Origin: JAJZQD01 sp021847735
GTDB lineage: Bacteria; Bacillota; Thermincolia; Thermincolales; UBA2595
DNA length: 19,698 nt
Assembly: GCA_027324025.1 (NCBI GenBank)
Contig: DAHVYW010000003.1
Coordinates: forward strand, 1-19,698
Reading direction: 5' to 3'
Positions within the stretch are counted from its first letter, which is position 1; every line of letters begins with the position of its first letter. Shown piece by piece: positions 1 to 6,678 of the stretch. The notes beneath the pieces are model-generated. The model saw only the letters and a program-made list of their open reading frames with translations, was not told where the DNA came from and did not search any database. Position numbers and translations under genes: made by a program.

Positions 1-1131
1 ACTGCCAGTGCTTATGAATAGAAAGGCTGCTCCCCCGGCAAGAATTATACCGATTATCCATCCTATCGTAGACCATATACTTCCTGACTCCCCTGGTGTC
101 GTTCCATATGGAGTGTTTTTACCGGGTCCGCCACCCGGCTGCCCTAAAGGCTTAATGTTAAGGACAGCAGGCAATGCATCAGCAAAAAGGTCTGCGCCTT
201 TTTCAGCCCTGATTCTGTCATTGGTATGAGTCCCTATTTCCAATAGCAATGCCCTGGGTGAAATGTCTTGGTTGTAGTCTCCCCGGCCGATAAATATCCC
301 TTTTATAAGGCCGGGCTTATGTTTATCCATATAGGCCTTGACCTTTTTGGCAAATTCCAGGTTGGTTGCCATATTGGGATTCTGCCTGCCCACCACCAGT
401 CTGACTTTGGTTATCGGCTCCCCCTGTACGTTGTTATTATAAAAATCGGGATCCGGAACCCCGTCCCGGTGAACATCCAGCAGAGCCAAAGGTCTTTTCT
501 GCATAAGTTTTATCGCTGTCCTCCTCGACCTGTGATAAGCGTTGGCATCATGCGGGTCGTGGGGCGTTTTGTCATCAACCACAGAAACACCTTTTGATTT
601 TAGTTCCGCAGCCATCGAGCTGCCGACTTTGTAGATACCGCCTCTGGCAGGGATATTCGGGCTGCCGTCTGTAGGTACATAGGATTCATCACTATGAGTA
701 TGGTAAATAGCAATCTGAGTTCTGCCCATACCGGCCTGAACTGCCTTAAGACCGGTTCCCGCCGTTGTAGGTTTCGCTTCTTCCCTCCAGGCAATGTCAG
801 AGGCCACGCCAATTTTTTCTGCAAAGGCCCTTTCACCCCTGACCCGTACTATTTTGTATCTTTCATTGGATTCGTTTATGATCTCGTCACCGGGATAGAC
901 AACTCTCGCCGTTTTATCCAGGATATCTCCAGTTTTTTCATTAACAATTGCCACAAACTCACCGGTTGGTAGTTCCTGCTCAAATCCTCCTGCCAAACTA
1001 AAACGCTCGAGGATGGAAGCTGCCGCTACATTGTTAACAGCCGGTAATGCCCGGGCCAGAGGAATACTGAATAACACCGTTCCGAAAATCAACACCGCTA
1101 TTCCGGCTAAGCGGTAGTTATCCCTGTTCAT
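1..1131 (-). CDS. spoIIP: Stage II sporulation protein P (SpoIIP), 3' end cut by the window edge
   Basis: Reading the minus strand from ATG at 1131 gives 377 codons without a stop down to base 1, so the C-terminus lies outside the window. SpoIIP is the amidase/endopeptidase of the DMP complex (SpoIID, M, P) that degrades septal peptidoglycan during engulfment of the forespore. Seen: an N-terminal hydrophobic segment (about residues 9-27), then the SpoIIP motifs IAIYHTHSDES (H144, H146, E149), LLDVHRDG (H221) and LLLEIGTHTN (E298). A Gly/Pro-rich linker (328-350) leads into a second hydrophobic stretch (352-374) at the window edge. An in-frame ATG at 1140 overlaps the end of the preceding gene, but the GGAGGTG site lies too close to it and fits the 1131 start better. 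The gene directly follows the DUF1614-like gene and is probably co-transcribed with it. The family call is firm. Confidence 0.95.
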   Translation of the reverse strand, partial: MNRDNYRLAGIAVLIFGTVLFSIPLARALPAVNNVAAASILERFSLAGGFEQELPTGEFVAIVNEKTGDILDKTARVVYPGDEIINESNERYKIVRVRGERAFAEKIGVASDIAWREEAKPTTAGTGLKAVQAGMGRTQIAIYHTHSDESYVPTDGSPNIPARGGIYKVGSSMAAELKSKGVSVVDDKTPHDPHDANAYHRSRRTAIKLMQKRPLALLDVHRDGVPDPDFYNNNVQGEPITKVRLVVGRQNPNMATNLEFAKKVKAYMDKHKPGLIKGIFIGRGDYNQDISPRALLLEIGTHTNDRIRAEKGADLFADALPAVLNIKPLGQPGGGPGKNTPYGTTPGESGSIWSTIGWIIGIILAGGAAFLFISTGS

Positions 1132-1132
1132 A

Positions 1133-1867
1133 TTATTCATCCACCTCCCGTTCATTAGACTGGGATTCTGATTTCTTATCTATCGGATAATTCTCGTTTT
1201 TCAGGTTTTCCAACAGTTCCTTTGACCTTCCTTCCACTGCTGGCCCGCCCTGAAGCCTTTCTCTTGACTCGCCGATTACCTCGGCCAATAGTACAGCTAC
1301 AAATCCTGCCAAAACAATGGAGTCAAAGGCTCCGGCCCCACCTATGTCTACTCTGCCGGGAGTTCCGGTCATCTCCAGGTAAATCCAGTTAAAAACGTCG
1401 AGCAGCATCACTCCCAAGGTAGCGGCGATAAAAGCCAACCTCCTGGACCTGCCGGCAACATAGGCCACGAGGCCTCCCACGATAGGGTATACCCAAATCG
1501 GGTCCAGGATATCAAAGGGGCCCCCGGGGTTGCCTTTCATTAAAATAGACCCAATATAGTATATAACTATCCCTGTTATAACTGTTGCCACGACAGCTCT
1601 AACCCATTCTTTGGCGGTACCGGCCTTAGACAGGACATACACTGCCAACCCTAGCGGGATGATTCCTCCCCCTACATTAATGGAAGCGCTTACCCTGCCA
1701 AAGGATATTGGAACATCTATAAAACTCCCTATTATCATGCTACCAATAACGCCCAGGGCTGTTTTGTCCGTTAACCGCAAGCGGTCCAATACCCTGTGGG
1801 CTAAACCGAAGTATACCAGGACTGAAACAACAATTAGGGCAATAACACCCAACGGAAACCTCGACAT
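1133..1867 (-). CDS. DUF1614-like multi-pass membrane protein
   Basis: Predicted 244-residue integral membrane protein with about seven hydrophobic segments (roughly 5-24, 38-55, 65-80, 88-108, 122-142, 145-163, 182-200). A charged hydrophilic C-terminal tail of about 40 residues is rich in Glu, Lys and Ser. Short conserved-looking loops such as DVPISFGR, GGGIIPLGLA and VDIGGAGAFD look like the DUF1614 family, which has no established function; this assignment is from memory of the family pattern. ATG at 1867 is preceded by GGGGAG with 5 nt spacing. The gene sits between fni and spoIIP, and its stop is next to (or overlaps, depending on start choice) the spoIIP start. That suggests co-expression with a sporulation gene, but no role can be read from the sequence. 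Confidence 0.8.
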   Translation of the reverse strand: MSRFPLGVIALIVVSVLVYFGLAHRVLDRLRLTDKTALGVIGSMIIGSFIDVPISFGRVSASINVGGGIIPLGLAVYVLSKAGTAKEWVRAVVATVITGIVIYYIGSILMKGNPGGPFDILDPIWVYPIVGGLVAYVAGRSRRLAFIAATLGVMLLDVFNWIYLEMTGTPGRVDIGGAGAFDSIVLAGFVAVLLAEVIGESRERLQGGPAVEGRSKELLENLKNENYPIDKKSESQSNEREVDE

Positions 1868-1932
1868 ATGTACTCCCCTTTCAAAAGGTAAAAGTTTTAC
1901 CAGTCACTTTATTAGGTTTCCCTTCCATCTTT

Positions 1933-3015
1933 TTAAATATACTTCACCGTTTTTTTTTGCAGCATGCCCCGGCGCGCATATACCGTGGTGTCTATGCCTC
2001 TCTCTGCCAGCCACTCCCTGGTCCTTCCGGTAATCACCACAGGAACAGTCTGCAACAGGCTGGGGTTTTCTACTCCCGTCATCAGTATTACCTTCTTAAG
2101 GTCATTTTTTAAGTTTTCCAGACCCCGGATAAGTCCTTCCACCTTTTGTTCGAACAGCACCTTCAGGCATATTCCGGCAATCCCGGCGGCCCTTGCCCCC
2201 AAGGCTAGCGCCTTGGCAGCGTGGAGCCCGTTTCTGATTCCGCCCGTGGCCATAATTGTTGATGCAATCCCGGAATTGTCAATTTCAATGAGGCTGACCG
2301 GTGTTGTAATTCCCCACGACTCAAGGTAGTTCTGATTTCTCCTGCTCCTTAAATCCTCGATGGAAATAAAATTTGTGCCGCCCCGACCTCCCACATCAAA
2401 ATTTTTTACACCCACCTCATTTAGGCGCTTTGCTACCTCCCAACTGAGACCAAACCCAACTTCTTTTACAATAACAGGCACCTGCACCTCTTTGACAATT
2501 TTTGATATATTGCTGAGCCAACCCCGGAAGTCCCGGTCACCCTCCCTCATTACAGCTTCCTGGGGAACATTGAGATGGACCTGCAGCGCATCTGCCGAAA
2601 TCATTTCGATAGACTTTAACGCCGTTTCAACACATACATGAGCCCCGATATTGGCCATGATAAGCCCGGTGGGGTTCATTTTTCTGGCAATGCTGAAAGA
2701 TTCCGCACACTCAGGGTTATCTACCGCTACCGTCTGGGACCCCACGGCCATAGCTAACCCGGTTTCCCTGGCAGCAATGGCCAAAGCCTCGTTAATTTTT
2801 CCGGGAACTATGCCCCCACCTGTTATCGCGTTTATTGCCAACGGTGCCTGCAGCCACTTTCCGAACAGTTCCGTCCTTAGAGAAACATCCTTCCCCGAAA
2901 CCTCGGGAAGAGCGTTGTGGACAAGGGTTATGTCATTGAACCCCGGGCCGGCCGGGCGTTCCGACAACCTGAGGGCTGTTATAATATGTTCATCCTTTCT
3001 CGTTAACCGTGACAT
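1933..3015 (-). CDS. fni: Type II isopentenyl-diphosphate delta-isomerase (FMN-dependent)
   Basis: Converts isopentenyl diphosphate to dimethylallyl diphosphate using reduced FMN and Mg2+, in the cytosol. About 360 residues, the usual length for the family. Seen: N-terminal RKDEHI, NAITGGG (62-68), HLNVPQEAV with Q152/E153 (active-site and Mg2+ region), VKEVGFG (184-190), DVGGRGGTNF (207-216) and GGIRNGLHAAKAL (258-270, flavin phosphate region). The reading frame is open to an ATG at 3033, but I place the start at 3015: AAGGAG lies 5 nt upstream and the protein then begins MSRLTRKDEHI as in the family. The 3033 ATG has only a weak GGGA upstream, and its first base pair belongs to the upstream repeat element. 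With ispH upstream it forms a small MEP-pathway/isoprenoid cluster, although a terminator and a repeat lie between the two genes. Confidence 0.95.
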   Translation of the reverse strand: MSRLTRKDEHIITALRLSERPAGPGFNDITLVHNALPEVSGKDVSLRTELFGKWLQAPLAINAITGGGIVPGKINEALAIAARETGLAMAVGSQTVAVDNPECAESFSIARKMNPTGLIMANIGAHVCVETALKSIEMISADALQVHLNVPQEAVMREGDRDFRGWLSNISKIVKEVQVPVIVKEVGFGLSWEVAKRLNEVGVKNFDVGGRGGTNFISIEDLRSRRNQNYLESWGITTPVSLIEIDNSGIASTIMATGGIRNGLHAAKALALGARAAGIAGICLKVLFEQKVEGLIRGLENLKNDLKKVILMTGVENPSLLQTVPVVITGRTREWLAERGIDTTVYARRGMLQKKTVKYI

Positions 3016-3032
3016 AGCCGCTCCTTGTTTCA

Positions 3033-3149
3033 TTTATCCCAATTCCAAGACTCCACCGTCTATAAGGTGGAGTTTCCACTTTTCTGCTTCAGTGGGGGTA
3101 GAGTCCCCCACTGAAGTTTCGATGTTCAGCTTTAGCTGAACGAGTTCAC
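3033..3149 (-). repeat. Three-hairpin repeat element, IS200/IS605-end-like candidate (copy 1)
   Basis: Three consecutive perfect or near-perfect hairpins: ACTCCACC (3050-3057) with GGTGGAGT (3066-3073); a 12-bp stem CTTCAGTGGGGG (3087-3098) with CCCCCACTGAAG (3105-3116); and GTTCAGC (3124-3130) with GCTGAAC (3135-3141). Bases 3033-3100 recur at 19631-19698 with one mismatch (3058), and the sequence outside the shared boundary at 3033 is unrelated. On the minus strand the element ends in GGAATTGGGATAAA just ahead of fni. Serial hairpins ending sharply are typical of IS200/IS605 subterminal regions and TnpB-associated RNAs, but there is no transposase here. The family call is inference; the repeat itself is seen directly. 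The outer boundary near 3149 is approximate. Confidence 0.7.
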
Positions 3150-3202
3150 TAATTAGTTTTTACAGATAACAGCTATTTATCCACACAAGGATGCTTCTGC
3201 AT

Positions 3203-3236
3203 GCATATAAAAACGACCGGAAAGTTCCCGGTCGTT
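3203..3236 (-). terminator. Rho-independent terminator of ispH-S1
   Basis: On the minus strand a 9-bp perfect stem (AACGACCGG at 3236-3228 with CCGGTCGTT at 3220-3212) and a 7-nt loop run into TTTTATAT. It lies about 60 nt downstream of the ispH-S1 stop codon and separates that gene from fni. Confidence 0.9.
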
Positions 3237-3293
3237 GAAGTCCGCATTTTTCAGTTCTCTTTTAACTCCGGCTCTCGGTGCCGGGTTTTCTAC

Positions 3294-5459
3294 CTATTCT
3301 TCCGTTACTTCTGCTGCTGCCAGGATCTCGTCCTCTCCGCTTTTGGCAGGTTGAGCCTGCCCTTTCACCTCAACCAGTTCGGTGTGGTTGTTTACCTTCA
3401 CCAAGTCTGTTTTCTCGTCGTCTTTAGCCGGGCCGGTCTCTTGACCGACCTTGGCCAGTTCCTTTTGGGTTTGCTCTGCCAGGGACTCCCCTAAGGTTGG
3501 GGTATCTGTCTCCTCCTGCTGTTTTTGCAGTCTTTCCAATTCCGCCGTACTTTCTGCCTGTTCGTCATCCTTTTTCAATTGCTTTACAGACATGCTGATT
3601 TTATGTTTTTCCAAATCGAGGTCAACTATCTTAGCAGTAATTTCATCACCAACATTAACCACTTCGGACGGGTTACTAATCTTTCTGTCAGAAAACTGGG
3701 ATATATGAATCAGGGCGTCCACACCAGGCTCCAACTCCACAAAAGCCCCGAAGGGAGCCAGCCTGACTATTTTACCGCTCACTATCCTGCCTACTCCGTA
3801 CTTGGCCTCAATGTCCTGCCAAGGGCTCGGGAGGATTTTCTTCAGACTCAGTGAAACCTTCTCACTTTTCTTATCAACACTCAGGACAAATACCTCTATC
3901 TCATCGTTCTCTTTAAGTATTTCGGACGGATGTCCGACTCTGAACCAGGCCATCTCCGAAACGTGCAGCAGACCGTCAATACCGCCCAGGTCTACAAAAG
4001 CCCCAAAATTGGTCAACCTGCGGACTTTACCCTTACGGACCTGCCCTTCCTCGATTTCAGTCCACAAATCGGTCCTTTTCGCCCGGTACTCTTCTTCGAG
4101 GATAGCCTTTCTCGAAAGAATTACTTTTCTTGATTCCCTATTCACCTCAATTACTAAGGCTGAGAGCATTTCACCGACATATTTACTGAGTTCCTCAACA
4201 TAACCCCGCTCAACCAGTGAAGCCGGCAGAAAACCCTGAACACCGACGTCGACCAGAAGACCGCCTTTTACCACTTCGGTCACGACACCCTCGACCACAG
4301 TCTTGTCTTCCATCGCTGTTTTTAAAATATCCCAGGCTTTTTCCGCATCGGCCTTCCTTTTGGAAAGCAGAATCTTGCCTTCATCATCCTGTACCCTGAT
4401 TACTGCAACTTCCACTTCGTCACCGATTTTGAACAGTTCTTTAGGTGACCTGATATCACAACAGGAGCATTCTCTCAGGGGAATAACTCCTTCAGACTTG
4501 CCCCCTACATCAACAAGCACTTCGTCATCCCTCACCTGGACGACCATTCCTTTTACTATATCCCCCTTGTGAAGCTCCTTTATCGTCAGAGCATCTTCAA
4601 GTTGCTTTTGCAGGTTTTCCTGGTTAATTTCTTCTTCCATGTACCTCTTAACCTCCTCTATTATCCAATCCGGGGTTGAGGCCCCGGCAGCAATACCGAT
4701 TATTTTCTTATCGCTTAGCCATCCCATCTCGATTTCCCCGGCAGTCTCAATGTGATAAGTGGGAGTACCTGTCTCTGTACAAAGGCGGGCGAGTTTCATA
4801 GTGTTGGCGCTGTTTTTTCCGCCTATAACAACCATCACATCAACTTTTTTTGCCAGTTCAACGGCGGCATCCTGCCTGTCTTTGGTGGCATGGCAAATAG
4901 TATTATAGGTCTTTATTTCTTCCGCCTTGTTCTCAAGAACGGAAACAATTTTATTAAAATTATTTTCAGGCTGGGTAGTCTGGCTGATTATCCCTATCTT
5001 TTTTAAGGGCTGCAATTTTTGCGCCTGTTCCGGGGTTTCCACGACAATACCCTGGTGGCCCGTCCAGCCAATAATACCGGTTACTTCCGGGTGTTCCTTG
5101 TCTCCGACTACTATCACCTGGTACCCTTGTTCATTAAGCTTCTTGGCCAGTTCCTGAGCCTTTTTGACGAAGGGACAGGTAGCATCAATAACCTGCAGAT
5201 CCATTTCTCTGGCTTTGTTAAATATCTCAGGGCCAACACCGTGTGACCTTACAATGACCACACCCTCCGGGATGTCGGAAAGGTCCTTAACCACTTGAAT
5301 ACCTTTTCGCGACAAATCCTCAACCACCTGTGGGTTATGAATTAGCGGCCCAAGGGTATAAATGTTCATATTTGATTCTTTTGCCGTCTTCATCGCCAGG
5401 TCGAGGGCCCTTTTTACCCCGAAACAGAATCCCGCCTTTGGCGCAAGGATGGTCTTCAT
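3294..5459 (-). CDS. ispH: Bifunctional 4-hydroxy-3-methylbut-2-enyl diphosphate reductase / S1 RNA-binding protein (IspH-S1 fusion)
   Basis: 721 residues. The N-terminal 280 or so are IspH, the [4Fe-4S] enzyme making IPP and DMAPP in the last MEP-pathway step. The three cluster cysteines are visible in AGFCFGVKRA (C12), DATCPFVKK (C95) and NTICHATKDRQ (C189). Four S1 domains follow (about 297-369, 386-452, 472-541, 556-627), with typical motifs such as LTNFGAFVDLGGIDGLLHVSE and APFGAFVELEPGVDALIHIS. A charged low-complexity tail of about 90 residues ends the protein. This fusion is known in Clostridia and replaces separate ispH and rpsA genes. Domain 1 carries an odd Cys cluster, ECSCCD (C331, C333, C334), where other S1 domains have a helix start. 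The start is supported by GAGGTGA 4 nt upstream. A TATACT at 5491-5496 could be a -10 box, but I see no good -35. Confidence 0.96.
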   Translation of the reverse strand: MKTILAPKAGFCFGVKRALDLAMKTAKESNMNIYTLGPLIHNPQVVEDLSRKGIQVVKDLSDIPEGVVIVRSHGVGPEIFNKAREMDLQVIDATCPFVKKAQELAKKLNEQGYQVIVVGDKEHPEVTGIIGWTGHQGIVVETPEQAQKLQPLKKIGIISQTTQPENNFNKIVSVLENKAEEIKTYNTICHATKDRQDAAVELAKKVDVMVVIGGKNSANTMKLARLCTETGTPTYHIETAGEIEMGWLSDKKIIGIAAGASTPDWIIEEVKRYMEEEINQENLQKQLEDALTIKELHKGDIVKGMVVQVRDDEVLVDVGGKSEGVIPLRECSCCDIRSPKELFKIGDEVEVAVIRVQDDEGKILLSKRKADAEKAWDILKTAMEDKTVVEGVVTEVVKGGLLVDVGVQGFLPASLVERGYVEELSKYVGEMLSALVIEVNRESRKVILSRKAILEEEYRAKRTDLWTEIEEGQVRKGKVRRLTNFGAFVDLGGIDGLLHVSEMAWFRVGHPSEILKENDEIEVFVLSVDKKSEKVSLSLKKILPSPWQDIEAKYGVGRIVSGKIVRLAPFGAFVELEPGVDALIHISQFSDRKISNPSEVVNVGDEITAKIVDLDLEKHKISMSVKQLKKDDEQAESTAELERLQKQQEETDTPTLGESLAEQTQKELAKVGQETGPAKDDEKTDLVKVNNHTELVEVKGQAQPAKSGEDEILAAAEVTEE

Positions 5460-5603
5460 CCCATCACCTCAAAAAATCTATGGTCTGTTTAGTATAATAA
5501 TTTCAATTCACCTAATAATTTCAATGGCTCTTAATGTGTTTTAGTTCTAGACAAAAACACAAATTCCTCCAAATAAATAAAAATTGCATAGTTTTAAGAT
5601 TCG

Positions 5604-5633
5604 CCCCGTTCCCGTTCCCTTTCCCCTTTCCCC
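5604..5633 (-). other. Five-tract G-quadruplex motif upstream of ispH-S1
   Basis: On the minus strand five G-tracts (4, 4, 3, 3, 4 Gs) are separated by exactly three bases each (AAA, AAA, AAC, AAC); on the plus strand they are the C-tracts at 5630-5633, 5623-5626, 5617-5619, 5611-5613 and 5604-5607. This meets the canonical G4 rule. It lies about 145 nt before the ispH-S1 start and directly after the long hairpin. Whether it folds is unknown. The rest of 5460-5603 is AT-rich, with two copies of AATAATTTCAAT (near 5496 and 5514) and no gene. Confidence 0.6.
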
Positions 5634-5643
5634 TGAAAGGGAA

Positions 5644-5836
5644 AAGGAAGAGGCAGGTGTGTTCCGCAGGGCGAGGCTGACGTCCGTCGGCCCCATACTG
5701 GAAGTTCGATGTTGGAAGTTGGAGGTTGGACAATTGGTTGGAATTCGCCCACAGCGAATTCCTTCTTAATCCAACTTCTAACCTCTAACTTCCAACATCC
5801 AATGTGCGCCCGGAGGAATATACCTGCCTCTTCCTT
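5644..5836. repeat. Long hairpin element, copy 1, with a nested GT-rich palindrome
   Basis: The outer arms 5644-5673 and 5807-5836 are complementary over 30 nt with four mismatched positions. Inside, 5705-5737 pairs with 5771-5802; this is a GGAAGTT/GGAGGTT-type palindrome. Its tip is GGAATTCGC (5740-5748) pairing with GCGAATTCC (5754-5762) around CCACA. The outer arms match the element at 7524-7649 (GCAGGTGTGTTCCG and GGAGGAAYATACCTGC shared). It begins 4 nt after the cmk stop codon. Translated frames through it give Trp/Lys/Leu/Glu-Val and Leu-Gln-Pro repeats and are not genes. It may act as a terminator for cmk, but the T-tract after it is interrupted. Confidence 0.75.
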
Positions 5837-5840
5837 GCTT

Positions 5841-6518
5841 TTAGTGTTTCTCAATACATTCCTTTATCTTTCGGACCACTTCCGCAAAATTCATCTCTGA
5901 TGTATCCACTAGGATTGCATCGGGTGCCTGCAGCAACGGGGCCATTTCCCTGGTGCTGTCAATTTCGTCCCTCATGGCAATCTCTTTTTGCAGCTGTGCC
6001 ACATCCACGTCAAAACCGGCGGCTGTTAAATCCCCGGCCCTGCGGCGCGCTCTCTCCGCCGTCGAAGCGGTAAGGAAAATCTTACAATCCGCGCCAGGCA
6101 GAACATAGGAACCTATATCCCTTCCATCCATTACCACACCGCCGGTTTCGGCCAATTCCCTCTGTAATCTCACCATTTCCACTCTCACCCCGGGGACCTT
6201 GGCAACATAGGAAACAGCCTGAGAGACTTTCGGTGAGCGAATCTCTTCACTTACATCTTCTTCGTCCATAAAAATCAACTGGGTATGGTCCAGGTAACTA
6301 ATCTTAATGTCTGTTTCCCTGGCCAGCCTGGCCAGGGCCTGTTCGTCTTCAAGCCTGAGGCCCTGCCTTAACGCCTTTAGGGTTAAAGCTCTATACATAG
6401 CTCCTGTATCTATATATACATACCCCAGTTCCTTGGAAACCTGCCTGGCCACAGTACTTTTGCCTGCTCCCGCCGGCCCGTCAATTGCCACTACCAGTCT
6501 CTTGCCGTTATGCCCCAT
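5841..6518 (-). CDS. cmk: Cytidylate kinase
   Basis: Phosphorylates CMP/dCMP with ATP in the cytosol (pyrimidine nucleotide salvage and turnover). 225 residues from the ATG at 6518, normal for the family. Seen: P-loop GPAGAGKST (14-22), DTGAMYRALTLKA, and MDGRDIGSYVLPGADCKIFL in the NMP-binding and hinge region. The frame stays open to 6611, giving 31 extra residues, but these are AT-rich and non-conserved in character. GGAG followed by 7 nt lies before the 6518 ATG, and the protein then begins like known Cmk proteins. In many Firmicutes cmk follows aroA directly; here a plus-strand lipoprotein gene intervenes, so cmk needs its own promoter in 6519-6660. A long hairpin follows the stop codon. 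Confidence 0.95.
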   Translation of the reverse strand: MGHNGKRLVVAIDGPAGAGKSTVARQVSKELGYVYIDTGAMYRALTLKALRQGLRLEDEQALARLARETDIKISYLDHTQLIFMDEEDVSEEIRSPKVSQAVSYVAKVPGVRVEMVRLQRELAETGGVVMDGRDIGSYVLPGADCKIFLTASTAERARRRAGDLTAAGFDVDVAQLQKEIAMRDEIDSTREMAPLLQAPDAILVDTSEMNFAEVVRKIKECIEKH

Positions 6519-6576
6519 TGTTTCACTCCTCTTGTCAGCGTTAAACCGAAAGGTTAGATAAAAATATAGATATTTT

Positions 6577-6589
6577 TCTTCGACAAAAA
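6577..6589 (-). promoter_or_regulatory. Candidate Spo0A box in the cmk/lipoprotein intergenic region
   Basis: The minus strand reads TTTTTGTCGAAGA, containing TGTCGAA, the Spo0A core heptamer, with T-rich and A-rich flanks as in the consensus. It lies about 60 nt upstream of the cmk start and about 90 nt upstream of the divergent lipoprotein start. The organism carries spoIIP, so Spo0A is expected. A single 7-mer can occur by chance. TATATT-like -10 candidates lie nearby on both strands (minus near 6564-6569, plus near 6655-6660) without convincing -35 boxes. Confidence 0.3.
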
Positions 6590-6678
6590 CCCAGTATTTC
6601 CTTGTCATCAAAAAATGTTTTTCCCGCAGGAACTCGGTTTTTCATAACGAAGTCTATATATTGAAAGGGTGGTTATGG

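Noticed and set aside
8..1130. Plus-strand ORFs over the left end
   Set aside because: They are antisense shadows of spoIIP, whose minus-strand frame is open over the whole stretch with clear catalytic motifs.
1887..1901. GGTAAAAGTTTTACC palindrome between fni and the DUF1614-like gene
   Set aside because: Short AT-rich stem without a T-tract; too weak to call a terminator or operator.
3033..3149. CRISPR array
   Set aside because: The hairpins are different from each other and not separated by regular spacers; the structure is a single complex element.
3330..3400. TELVEV/DLVKV-type peptide repeat in the C-terminal tail of the IspH-S1 protein
   Set aside because: Only two loose copies in a generally low-complexity acidic tail; not enough for an inserted coding repeat.
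5521..5900. Several 60-86 codon ORFs on both strands with LQLPTSNFQ or CWKLEVRSW-like peptides
   Set aside because: They are translations of the GT-rich palindrome and hairpin arms; no ribosome sites and no protein-like composition.
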